Assembly: GCA_963761115.1 (NCBI GenBank)
Contig: CAVXFS010000005.1
Span: 992,001 to 1,056,000 of the forward strand
Direction of reading: 5' to 3'
Length of the DNA: 64,000 nucleotides
Source: CAVXFS01 sp963761115
GTDB lineage: Bacteria > Pseudomonadota > Gammaproteobacteria > Burkholderiales > Gallionellaceae
Below are positions 52,957-60,267 of the stretch, one piece after another (position 1 is the stretch's first letter; every line of letters starts with the position of its first letter). The position numbers and the translations under genes are program-made. Under the pieces are notes generated by a model, which ran no database searches, was not told where the DNA came from, and saw only the letters and a program-made list of their open reading frames with translations.

Positions 52957-53112
52957 CCCTCCCCCTTGCACCCGCAAGGAGTAGGCCGTGGTTGTAAAGC
53001 CGCTAAAGCGGCAACAACCACGCTCCAGGGGGAGGGTTAGGGTGGGGGTAGAGACTTGGAATTTCCACCGTCCTACCCCCATCCCAACCTTCCCCCTTAA
53101 AGGGGGAAGGAG
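52957..53112. repeat. Intergenic inverted-repeat element, copy 2, with a nested insertion
   Basis: Same arms as copy 1 (CCCTCCCCCTTGCA at the left; CCTACCCCCATCCCAACCTT at the right), but the left arm's small palindrome is split by about 55 bases that form their own hairpin (CGTGGTTGT ... ACAACCACG, with GCCGCT-AAA-GCGGC inside). Confidence 0.75.
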
Positions 53113-53120
53113 TTACTGCC

Positions 53121-53152
53121 GAGCCGCCTTGGGCGGCTCAGCGTTTTATTTG
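53121..53152 (+). terminator. Terminator-like hairpin before hisC
   Basis: GAGCCGCC (53121-53128), loop TTG, GGCGGCTC (53132-53139), then AGCGTTTTATTTG. It lies 26 bases before the hisC start, so hisC may need its own promoter or be attenuated. Confidence 0.55.
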
Positions 53153-53177
53153 GTTTGAGTTTTACATATTGAGACAA

Positions 53178-54305
53178 ATGAATTACAGCGACCTGGCCCC
53201 ACCCTACATCCGCGCCATCGCGCCCTACCAGCCCGGCAAGCCGATCGCCGAACTGGAGCGCGAGCTTGGCATCAGCGGCATCGTCAAGCTGGCCTCCAAC
53301 GAGAATCCGCTCGGTTGCAGCCCGCTGGCCATTGCTGCGATGCAGCAGGCGATCAGGACCGTCGCGCTGTATCCGGACGGCAACGGTTTCGAGCTGAAGG
53401 ATGCCTTGTCCAGCCGCTACGGCGTTGCTGCCGAGCGCATCGTGCTGGGTAACGGCTCCAATGACATGCTGGAACTGGCCGCGCGCGCCTTCCTCAGCGT
53501 GGGCGACAAGTCGGTGTATTCGGATCATGCGTTCGCGGTGTATCCGCTGGCGACACAGGCAGTCGGCGCGACCGGCATCAGCGTGGCGGCGATCGATTAC
53601 GGCCATGACCTGGATGCGATGCTGCAGGCAGCGGTGTCGCAGCAGGCCAGGCTGGTGTTCATCGCCAACCCGAACAATCCGACCGGCACCTTTCTGTCCG
53701 GTGATGCGCTGCTCGCATTCCTGCGCGCGTTGCCCGCAACGATCCTGGTCGTGCTGGATGAAGCGTACAACGAATACCTGCCCGAGGAATGCCGCTACGA
53801 TTCGGTTTCCTGGCTCGGCGAGTTTCCCAACCTGATCATCTCGCGTACTTTCTCCAAGGCCTATGGGCTGGCGGGGTTGCGCGTCGGCTATGCGTTCGCC
53901 GATGCACAGGTGGCCGACATGATGAATCGCGTGCGCCAGCCGTTCAACGTCAACAGCATGGCGCAGGCCGCCGCCGCCGCTGCCTTGCTGGATGAGGATT
54001 TCGTGCGCCGCACCCATGAATCGAACCGGCGCGGCATGGTGCAGGTCACCCAGGGTCTGGCGCGGCTGAAACTCGAATACATCCCGTCCTGCGGCAATTT
54101 CGTCAGTTTCAGGGTCGGTAAGCCTGCCCTGAGCGAAGTCGAAGGGGCGATGAAGATGTACCGCCGTTTGCTGGAACTGGGCATCATCGTGCGCCCGGTG
54201 GCAAACTACGGCATGCCGGAATACCTGCGTGTGAGCATCGGCACGGAACAAGAGAACGATAAATTTTTAACTGCATTGCAGCAGGCAATCGAGGAAGTGA
54301 AATGA
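53178..54305 (+). CDS. hisC: Histidinol-phosphate / aromatic aminotransferase
   Basis: 375 residues, PLP-dependent: IVKLASNENPLGCSPLAIAA, LGNGSNDMLELAARAFL, FIANPNNPTGTFLSG, and PLP lysine in ISRTFSKAYGLAGLRVGYAF. In gyrA-serC-pheA-hisC-tyrA-aroA clusters this paralogue (HisHb) acts mainly on phenylpyruvate and hydroxyphenylpyruvate, so an aromatic aminotransferase role is likely here. An eight-residue PALSEVEG insert near residue 316 comes from a dispersed DNA repeat. Overlaps the next gene by four bases. Confidence 0.9.
   Translation: MNYSDLAPPYIRAIAPYQPGKPIAELERELGISGIVKLASNENPLGCSPLAIAAMQQAIRTVALYPDGNGFELKDALSSRYGVAAERIVLGNGSNDMLELAARAFLSVGDKSVYSDHAFAVYPLATQAVGATGISVAAIDYGHDLDAMLQAAVSQQARLVFIANPNNPTGTFLSGDALLAFLRALPATILVVLDEAYNEYLPEECRYDSVSWLGEFPNLIISRTFSKAYGLAGLRVGYAFADAQVADMMNRVRQPFNVNSMAQAAAAAALLDEDFVRRTHESNRRGMVQVTQGLARLKLEYIPSCGNFVSFRVGKPALSEVEGAMKMYRRLLELGIIVRPVANYGMPEYLRVSIGTEQENDKFLTALQQAIEEVK
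54123..54146 (+). repeat. Dispersed palindromic repeat read in frame inside hisC
   Basis: CCTGCCCTGAGCGAAGTC followed by GAAGGG encodes PALSEVEG. This CTGAGCGAAGTCGAAGG-type sequence is widespread in bacterial intergenic DNA. In hisC it falls in a surface-type loop between FRVGK and AMKMYRR and keeps the frame. Confidence 0.75.
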
Positions 54306-55318
54306 TCATAGTGATGGGCAGGGAAGTCACCGACGCCGAGATCGGTGCGGTGGTAAAAAAGCTCGAAGCAGCGGGTTTGCAGGCGAATATCTCGCGCGGC
54401 ATCGAGCGCACCGTGATCGGCGCCATCGGCGATGAGCGCAGCCTCGCCCCGGAGATGTTCACGCCGCTGCCCGGCGTCGAATCGGCGATGCATATCGCCA
54501 AGCAATACAAGATCGTGTCGCGCGAATCGCACAAGCAGGACACCGTGGTGGACATCGGCGGCATCCCGCTGGGCGGCAACCAGATCCAGGTCATTGCCGG
54601 CCCGTGCTCGGTGGAGACGCAGGAGCAGATGGATCTGTCGGCGAAATTCGTGCATGAGGCGGGCTGCCGCCTGATGCGCGGCGGCGCGTTCAAGCCACGT
54701 ACCAGTCCCTATACCTTCCAGGGCAAGGGCGCGGAAGGGCTCGATATATTCCGTCGCGCGGCGGACAAGTACAAATTGCCCATCGTCACCGAACTGATGG
54801 ATGCGCGCCAGCTCGACGTTTTCATGAAGAACGATGTCGACGTGATCCAGATCGGCACGCGCAGCATGCAGAACTTCGACCTGCTGAAGGCAGTAGGGCG
54901 CATCAACAAGCCGGTGATCCTGAAGCGCGGCATGTCGGCGACCATCTCCGAATGGCTGATGGCGGCTGAATACATCGCGGCCGGCGGCAACCATAACATC
55001 ATCTTCTGCGAGCGCGGCATCCGCACCTTCGAGACCTACTACCGCAACGTGCTTGACGTGACCGCGATCCCGGTGCTGAAGAAGGAGACCCACCTGCCGG
55101 TGATCGTCGATCCCTCGCACGCCGGTGGCAAGGCGTGGATGGTGCCGGCGCTGTCTCAGGCCGCGATCGCGGCAGGTGCCGACGGACTGCTGGTCGAGAT
55201 GCATCCGACCCCGTGCGAAGCGTGGTGCGACGCCGACCAGGCATTGACGCCGGGCGAGCTGAAGGAATTGATGGGAACATTGGGCGCGATAGCCGGGGCG
55301 ATCGGGCGTACGCTGTAG
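54302..55318 (+). CDS. 3-deoxy-7-phosphoheptulonate synthase (type I-beta, with FL domain)
   Basis: 338 residues. First enzyme of the shikimate pathway. N-terminal ferredoxin-like regulatory part (MIIVMGREVTDAEIGAVVKK), then the catalytic barrel: IAGPCSVETQEQMDL, LMRGGAFKPRTSPYTFQGKG, IQIGTRSMQNFDLLKAV, VILKRGMSATISEWLMAAEY, VIVDPSHAGGKAWMV. The N-terminal domain usually senses aromatic amino acids. Coupled to hisC by an ATGA overlap. Confidence 0.94.
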   Translation: MIIVMGREVTDAEIGAVVKKLEAAGLQANISRGIERTVIGAIGDERSLAPEMFTPLPGVESAMHIAKQYKIVSRESHKQDTVVDIGGIPLGGNQIQVIAGPCSVETQEQMDLSAKFVHEAGCRLMRGGAFKPRTSPYTFQGKGAEGLDIFRRAADKYKLPIVTELMDARQLDVFMKNDVDVIQIGTRSMQNFDLLKAVGRINKPVILKRGMSATISEWLMAAEYIAAGGNHNIIFCERGIRTFETYYRNVLDVTAIPVLKKETHLPVIVDPSHAGGKAWMVPALSQAAIAAGADGLLVEMHPTPCEAWCDADQALTPGELKELMGTLGAIAGAIGRTL

Positions 55319-55338
55319 TTCCTTGACAGGGGGATACC

Positions 55339-55914
55339 ATGGGCAAAGGACGTCTGGAGGCATTCAGCGACGGGGTCTTGGCGATCATCATCACCATCAT
55401 GGTGCTGGAGATGAAGGTTCCGCACGGTGACGAGCTGTCCGAACTGGCGCCGTTGCTGCCGGTGTTCCTCAGCTACGTACTGAGTTTTGTCTATCTCGGC
55501 ATCTACTGGAATAATCATCATCACATGCTGCACTGTGTGCAGCGGGTGAATGGTTCGACCCTGTGGGCCAACCTGCACCTGTTGTTCTGGTTGTCGCTGT
55601 TCCCGTTCGTGACCGGCTGGACCGGCGAGAACCACTTTGCCGCGATGCCTACGGCGCTGTACGGAGTGGTGCTGTTCATGGCGGCGATGGCATACTGGAT
55701 CCTGGAGAATGTCATCATCCGGAACGAGGGCAAGGGGTCGTTGCTGGCCAGGGCGGTCGGCAGGGATATCAAGGGCAAGGTGTCGCCGTTGATCTATTTG
55801 ACGGCAATTCCGCTGGCGTTTTTCAATACGTGGCTGGCCAATGGACTTTATGTGCTGGTAGCGTTGATGTGGATCGTGCCGGATCGAAGGATCGAGCGCG
55901 TACTGCAGGAATAG
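55339..55914 (+). CDS. TMEM175-family membrane channel protein (DUF1211)
   Basis: 191 residues with about six TM helices. The signature FSDGVLAIIITIMVLEMKVP at the first helix is the selectivity-filter helix of bacterial TMEM175 potassium channels. IYWNNHHHMLHCVQRVNG follows as in the family. It sits alone between the DAHP synthase and tyrA genes, where most relatives have no such gene, and is followed by a broken copy of the DAHP synthase 3' end. It therefore seems to have been inserted into the operon. Confidence 0.88.
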   Translation: MGKGRLEAFSDGVLAIIITIMVLEMKVPHGDELSELAPLLPVFLSYVLSFVYLGIYWNNHHHMLHCVQRVNGSTLWANLHLLFWLSLFPFVTGWTGENHFAAMPTALYGVVLFMAAMAYWILENVIIRNEGKGSLLARAVGRDIKGKVSPLIYLTAIPLAFFNTWLANGLYVLVALMWIVPDRRIERVLQE

Positions 55915-55931
55915 GCGCGAAGCTGATCGGG

Positions 55932-56030
55932 ATGCATCCGACCCCGTGCGATGCCGAACAGGCATTGACGCCGGGAATTGATGGGTGCGCGGGTGATTGC
56001 AGGAGCGATCGGGCGTGCGTTGCAAGATAG
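55932..56030 (+). pseudogene. Broken duplicate of the DAHP synthase 3' end
   Basis: TGCATCCGACCCCGTGCGA, GCATTGACGCCGGG, GAATTGATGGG and GAGCGATCGGGCGT repeat the same order as the true 3' end at 55200-55318, with internal deletions (a block of about ten bases missing after CGTGCGA). It reads MHPTPCDAEQALTPG and then breaks. It lies just after the TMEM175 gene, so that gene is bracketed by an intact and a degraded copy. Confidence 0.8.
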
Positions 56031-56052
56031 GGGTTTGCGGAATATAACGCTT

Positions 56053-56140
56053 CTACCCCCATCCCAGCCTTCCCCCTGCAAGGGGGAAGGAGCCTGGTCT
56101 CCCTCCCCCTTGCAGGGGGAGGGTTAGGGTGGGGGTAGAG
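56053..56140. repeat. Intergenic inverted-repeat element, copy 3 (arms swapped)
   Basis: Here the CTACCCCCATCCCAGCCTTC arm comes first and the CCCTCCCCCTTGCAGGGGGA arm second, with only about 10 bases between, so the two arms face the other way from copies 1, 2 and 4. Confidence 0.8.
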
Positions 56141-56167
56141 ACTTAACTGGGACTACTGGAACCACAA

Positions 56168-57040
56168 ATGTCCAAGCCACAATTCAAAAAGATCGTCATC
56201 TTCGGCGCCGGCCTGATCGGCGGCTCGTTCGCGTTAGCCTTGCGCAAGGCCAACGCGGTCGGCGAAGTCGTGGGCTTCGGTCGTAGTGTGGCGACCCTGG
56301 AGCAGGCCAGACGGTTTGGCATTCTCGACCGCATCGGCGTTGACGTGGCGAGCGAACTGGCCGATGCCGACCTGGTGCTGCTGGCCACGCCGGTGGCGCA
56401 GATGGAGTCCGTGTTCAAGCGCATCGCGCCGCATCTTGGCGCGCATGCACTGGTCACCGATGGCGGCAGTACCAAGGGCAACGTGGTTGGCTATGCGCGA
56501 ACCTGGCTGGGGAACAAGCTGGCGCAGTTCGTTCCGGCCCATCCGATCGCCGGCGCCGAACTGAGTGGCCCCTCCGCAGCCGTTGAAAATCTTTACCGTG
56601 GCAAGAGAGTGGTGCTGACACCGTTGCCGGAGAATCCGGCCCGCGCCGTGGCGCGCGTGCGCGCCGCCTGGGAAGCCTGTGGCGCGGTGGTCAGCGAACT
56701 GACGCCGCAGCAGCACGACGAAGTGTTCGCCGCAGTGAGCCATTTGCCGCACCTGCTGTCGTTCGCGCTGGTGCACGACCTGGCGCAGCGCGGCAACCGT
56801 GAGCTGTTGCTGTCGTTCGCCGCCAGCGGCTTTCGCGATTTCACCCGCATCGCCGCGAGTTCTCCCGAGATGTGGCGCGACATCTGCATGGCCAACCGCG
56901 AAGCGCTGCTGCGCGAAGTGAGGCAATATGCCGATGAATTGCATGACCTGTACCAGGCGCTGGAAAACAATGATGCGGCGAGGCTCGAACAGATGTTCAG
57001 CGTGTCCAGCAAACTGCGCAACGACTGGAACCCGGAATGA
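56168..57040 (+). CDS. tyrA: Prephenate dehydrogenase
   Basis: 290 residues. NAD-dependent step to hydroxyphenylpyruvate for tyrosine. Rossmann motif IVIFGAGLIGGSFALALRKA, DGGSTKGNVVGYART, PAHPIAGAELSGPSAAVENL and HDEVFAAVSHLPHLLSFALV are typical. No chorismate mutase or ACT domain is fused. Twenty bases before aroA on the same strand. Confidence 0.94.
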   Translation: MSKPQFKKIVIFGAGLIGGSFALALRKANAVGEVVGFGRSVATLEQARRFGILDRIGVDVASELADADLVLLATPVAQMESVFKRIAPHLGAHALVTDGGSTKGNVVGYARTWLGNKLAQFVPAHPIAGAELSGPSAAVENLYRGKRVVLTPLPENPARAVARVRAAWEACGAVVSELTPQQHDEVFAAVSHLPHLLSFALVHDLAQRGNRELLLSFAASGFRDFTRIAASSPEMWRDICMANREALLREVRQYADELHDLYQALENNDAARLEQMFSVSSKLRNDWNPE

Positions 57041-57060
57041 CCCGGCCCTGAAAACGTCAC

Positions 57061-58395
57061 ATGGCCCCGATCGAATCCCTGCAAATTCCGCCTCTGAAAT
57101 CCGCTCGCGGCACGCTACGCCTGCCCGGTTCGAAGAGCATCTCCAATCGTGTGCTGCTGCTGTCCGCATTGGCCGACGGCACGACCGAGGTGCACGACCT
57201 GCTGCGTTCCGACGACACCGAACGCATGCTGGACGCTTTGCGCATCCTCGGCATAAAACTGGAAGCGCTTGGCGATAACGCCCTTCAACAAAGCTCGCAG
57301 GCCTGGCGCGTGAGCGGTTGCGGCGGCGACCTGCCGAACAAGGAAGCGAAGCTCTTCCTCGGCAATGCCGGTACGGCGTTCCGTCCATTGACTGCGGTGC
57401 TGGCATTGTCCGGCGGGCGTTATGAGTTATCCGGCGTGGCGCGCATGCACGAGCGCCCGATCGGCGACCTGGTGGATGCGTTGCGGCAACTGGGGGCGGA
57501 TATCCGCTACCTCGATAACGAGGGTTTCCCGCCGTTGCAGATAGCGCCTGCACAACTGGCCGGCGAGATGGTGCAGGTGCGCGGCGATGTATCCAGCCAG
57601 TTCCTCACTGGCTTGCTGATGGCATTGCCGCTGCTGGGGCGCACGGTGAGCGTCGAGGTGACGGGTGAACTGATCTCGCGGCCCTATATCGAGATCACAT
57701 TGGCGATGATGGCGCGCTTTGGCGTGACGGTGGAGAGACAGGGCTGGCAGCGATTCGTTGTCTTCGGCGGTCATCGCTATCGCAGTCCCGGCACCATTCA
57801 TGTCGAGGGTGATGCTTCCTCTGCCTCCTATTTTCTTGCGGCAGGCGCCATCGGCGGCGGCCCGGTGCGCGTCGAGGGTGTGGGTCGCGACAGTGTGCAG
57901 GGCGATGTACGTTTTGCCGAAGCTTTGCAGCAGATGGGCGCGCATATCGAGATGGGCGATAACTGGATCGAGGCGTCAGCGCCGCCAGGCGGCAAATTGA
58001 CGGCGATCGATCTTGATTGCAACCACATCCCCGATGCCGCCATGACGCTGGCCGTAGCGGCCCTGTTTGCCGACGGCACCACCACGCTGCGCAACATCGC
58101 CAGCTGGCGTGTCAAGGAGACCGACCGCATCGCCGCCATGGCAACCGAACTGCGCAAGCTCGGAGCCACCGCCGAAGAAGGCAAAGACTACCTGCGCATC
58201 ACCCCCCCAGCTACCGGCTACCAGCTACCAGCTACCAGCTCAGCAATCGACACCTACGACGACCATCGCATGGCGATGTGCTTTTCGCTCGCCGCATTCG
58301 GCAGCAACGGCGTGCGCATCAACGATCCCGGGTGCGTGGCCAAGACCTTCCCGGATTATTTCGACGAATTCAACCGTGTGACGCAGTCAGCATAA
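57061..58395 (+). CDS. aroA: 3-phosphoshikimate 1-carboxyvinyltransferase (EPSP synthase)
   Basis: 444 residues. Shikimate pathway step making EPSP. LPGSKSISNRVLLLSALADG, LFLGNAGTAFRPLTAVLAL, DVSSQFLTGLLMALPL, and C-terminal VKETDRIAAMATELRKLGAT, DDHRMAMCFSLAAFGSNGV are diagnostic. A run of four 7-base repeats at 58210-58240 adds about five residues before the DTYDDHRMAM block. In related clusters cmk and rpsA follow; here a small membrane protein and hslO do. Confidence 0.95.
   Translation: MAPIESLQIPPLKSARGTLRLPGSKSISNRVLLLSALADGTTEVHDLLRSDDTERMLDALRILGIKLEALGDNALQQSSQAWRVSGCGGDLPNKEAKLFLGNAGTAFRPLTAVLALSGGRYELSGVARMHERPIGDLVDALRQLGADIRYLDNEGFPPLQIAPAQLAGEMVQVRGDVSSQFLTGLLMALPLLGRTVSVEVTGELISRPYIEITLAMMARFGVTVERQGWQRFVVFGGHRYRSPGTIHVEGDASSASYFLAAGAIGGGPVRVEGVGRDSVQGDVRFAEALQQMGAHIEMGDNWIEASAPPGGKLTAIDLDCNHIPDAAMTLAVAALFADGTTTLRNIASWRVKETDRIAAMATELRKLGATAEEGKDYLRITPPATGYQLPATSSAIDTYDDHRMAMCFSLAAFGSNGVRINDPGCVAKTFPDYFDEFNRVTQSA
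58210..58240 (+). repeat. Heptanucleotide tandem repeat inside aroA
   Basis: GCTACCG then GCTACCA three times, followed by GCT. Seven is not a multiple of three, so gain or loss of one unit would shift the aroA frame. The encoded stretch reads ATGYQLPATSS. Confidence 0.85.
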
Positions 58396-58407
58396 AGGAG
58401 TGATGTG

Positions 58408-58620
58408 ATGGAAATGCCCAGCACCTCGAGTCTGTTCGCCATGATCCTGTTTGGCTCGATCGGCTTCGGTGCGTTCGTGTATGGCAAGAAGTCGGCGCGC
58501 TGGCAGCCGATGGCGATCGGCGTCGGGTTGATGGTATATCCCTATATGATCGAACAGACTTGGTTGCTATACCTGGTCGGCGTGGCGCTGACTGCGGCGC
58601 TGTTCGTCTTCCGTGATTGA
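58408..58620 (+). CDS. Small two-helix membrane protein
   Basis: 70 residues with two or three hydrophobic segments (LFAMILFGSIGFGAFVYG; MAIGVGLMVYPYMI; LLYLVGVALTAALFVF). AAAGGAG lies seven bases before ATG 58408; a GTG three bases earlier is possible. Resembles small proteobacterial hypothetical membrane proteins, with no known function. Ten bases before hslO on the same strand. Confidence 0.7.
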   Translation: MEMPSTSSLFAMILFGSIGFGAFVYGKKSARWQPMAIGVGLMVYPYMIEQTWLLYLVGVALTAALFVFRD

Positions 58621-58629
58621 ATTCGAATC

Positions 58630-59508
58630 ATGAAGATCATCCCCGATACCCTGCAACGATTCCTGTTCGAGCATGAGCCGATCCGCGGCGAGCTGGTGCA
58701 CCTGGACGATTCCTGGCGATCTATCCTGGACCGGCACGACTATCCACCGGTGATCGCCAATCTGCTGGGCGAACTCGCGGCGGCAGCGGTATTGCTGGCT
58801 GCCACGCTCAAGCTGCAGGGCGCGCTGGTATTGCAGATCGTGGGGAACGGCACCATCAAGCTGGTGGTGGTGGAATGCTCGGGCGAACTGCAGTTGCGTG
58901 CCACGGCCAAATGGTCCGGCGACCTGGAGCAGGGCAGCCTGGCGCAACTGGTGGGCGATGGCCGTTTTGTCATTACGCTGGACCCGAAAGACGGCAAGCA
59001 GGCCTATCAGGGCATCGTCGATCTTGAAGGCGGCAGCGTGGCGGAGATATTGCAGAATTACATGCGCCGCTCGGAGCAGCTGGAGACGCGTATCTGGCTC
59101 GCCGCAGACGACAAGTGCGCGGCCGGGATGCTGTTGCAGAAATTGCCGGAACAACAGGAGGCCGATGCGGACGCCTGGCCGCGCCTGACGCAATTGGCGG
59201 ATACGCTGAAGCGCGACGAATTGCTCGGCTTGCCGGCGCAGGAAGTGGTCTATCGCCTGTACCACGAGGAAGACCTGCGCCTGTTCGAGGCGCAGCCGGT
59301 GACCTTCCACTGCAACTGTTCGCGCACAAGCGTGGCCTCGATGCTGAAGATGCTGGGACAGGATGAGATACACAGTATCCTGAATGAGCGCGACGACATC
59401 GAGGTGTTTTGCGAATTCTGCAACCAGCGCTACGAATTCGACCGCATCGACGTGGAGTTGTTGTTCGTCGAGGCCGCCGTACTGCCGGCCAGCGAAGCGC
59501 GCCATTAG
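58630..59508 (+). CDS. hslO: Redox-regulated chaperone Hsp33
   Basis: 292 residues. Oxidation-activated holdase. The zinc-binding C-terminal switch is complete: HCNCSRTSVASMLKML (CxC) and VFCEFCNQRYEF (CxxC). N-terminal substrate-binding domain includes LGELAAAAVLLAATLKLQGA and LVVVECSGELQLRATAKW. Length is normal. Protects proteins during oxidative and heat stress. Confidence 0.95.
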   Translation: MKIIPDTLQRFLFEHEPIRGELVHLDDSWRSILDRHDYPPVIANLLGELAAAAVLLAATLKLQGALVLQIVGNGTIKLVVVECSGELQLRATAKWSGDLEQGSLAQLVGDGRFVITLDPKDGKQAYQGIVDLEGGSVAEILQNYMRRSEQLETRIWLAADDKCAAGMLLQKLPEQQEADADAWPRLTQLADTLKRDELLGLPAQEVVYRLYHEEDLRLFEAQPVTFHCNCSRTSVASMLKMLGQDEIHSILNERDDIEVFCEFCNQRYEFDRIDVELLFVEAAVLPASEARH

Positions 59509-59524
59509 CCGGGTCGCTGCTAAT

Positions 59525-59600
59525 GCAGGTTGGGCTGAGGCACGAAGCCCGACACAATAGCGACGGCAAATGTTGGGCTTCGTGCCTCAGCCCAACCTGC
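59525..59600. repeat. Near-perfect long palindrome (GGTTGGG family)
   Basis: Left arm 59525-59554 starts GCAGGTTGGGCTGAGGCAC; right arm 59571-59600 is its inverted copy (ends CTCAGCCCAACCTGC), with a 16-base loop. Almost every base pairs, so this copy is recent. Confidence 0.85.
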
Positions 59601-59617
59601 GATTGGAGGAACAGAAA

Positions 59618-60235
59618 ATGATAAGGCTGCTGCGTAACCCGCTTGCCTATATTCTGCTCATTGCATTGTTTTTGTCGGCCTGTGCCACGCCCAGGCCCAA
59701 TGCGGTGTGGATGGACCCGTCGTATCACTCGCATCCCGCCAGGATCATGGTCATAGGTGTGGCGAAGTCGGCGGCGAACCGGCGCATCTTCGAGGATGAG
59801 TTCGTCCGCCGGCTGACGGCGCATGGGGTGCAAGCCATCGCCAGCTATACCGTGCTTCCCGACGAGTTGCAGGAGGATCACAAGGCCATAGCAGACAAGG
59901 TTGCCGAACTGGGCGCCGACACGGTGCTGATCACGCGACTGGTTAGCAGGAAGACCGTGCAGAACTATGTGCCGGGGACGGTCTATTTTCCCCCGACGCC
60001 TTACGGCACTTGGCCGAACTATTACGACTTCGGCTATGAGGCCATCTATCTGCCGGGCTACGTGGCCGAGCAGGAACTCGCGGAGATCGAGACCAACCTG
60101 TACGATGCCTCGAACGACAAGCTGATCTGGGCTTCCACTACCGAACTGGACACCCGCGGAGCCATCCCTGATCGAATCAGGGAATATATCGGCATCGTGA
60201 CGAAAGCCATGGTGAGGCAGGGATTGCTGCACTAA
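59618..60235 (+). CDS. Lipoprotein (DUF799/GNA1162-like)
   Basis: 205 residues: a lipoprotein signal ending ALFLSAC (Cys acylation), then PNAVWMDPSYHSHPARIMVI, RRIFEDEFVRRLTAHGVQAI, LITRLVSRKTVQNYVPGTVY and LYDASNDKLIWASTTELDT. The pattern is like proteobacterial envelope lipoproteins with a flavodoxin-like domain; function not established. GGAGGA before ATG 59618; an upstream ATG in the palindrome is less likely. Confidence 0.8.
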   Translation: MIRLLRNPLAYILLIALFLSACATPRPNAVWMDPSYHSHPARIMVIGVAKSAANRRIFEDEFVRRLTAHGVQAIASYTVLPDELQEDHKAIADKVAELGADTVLITRLVSRKTVQNYVPGTVYFPPTPYGTWPNYYDFGYEAIYLPGYVAEQELAEIETNLYDASNDKLIWASTTELDTRGAIPDRIREYIGIVTKAMVRQGLLH

Positions 60236-60267
60236 CCGCCGCCAGCGTTATTGCCCGACCAGGAAAT

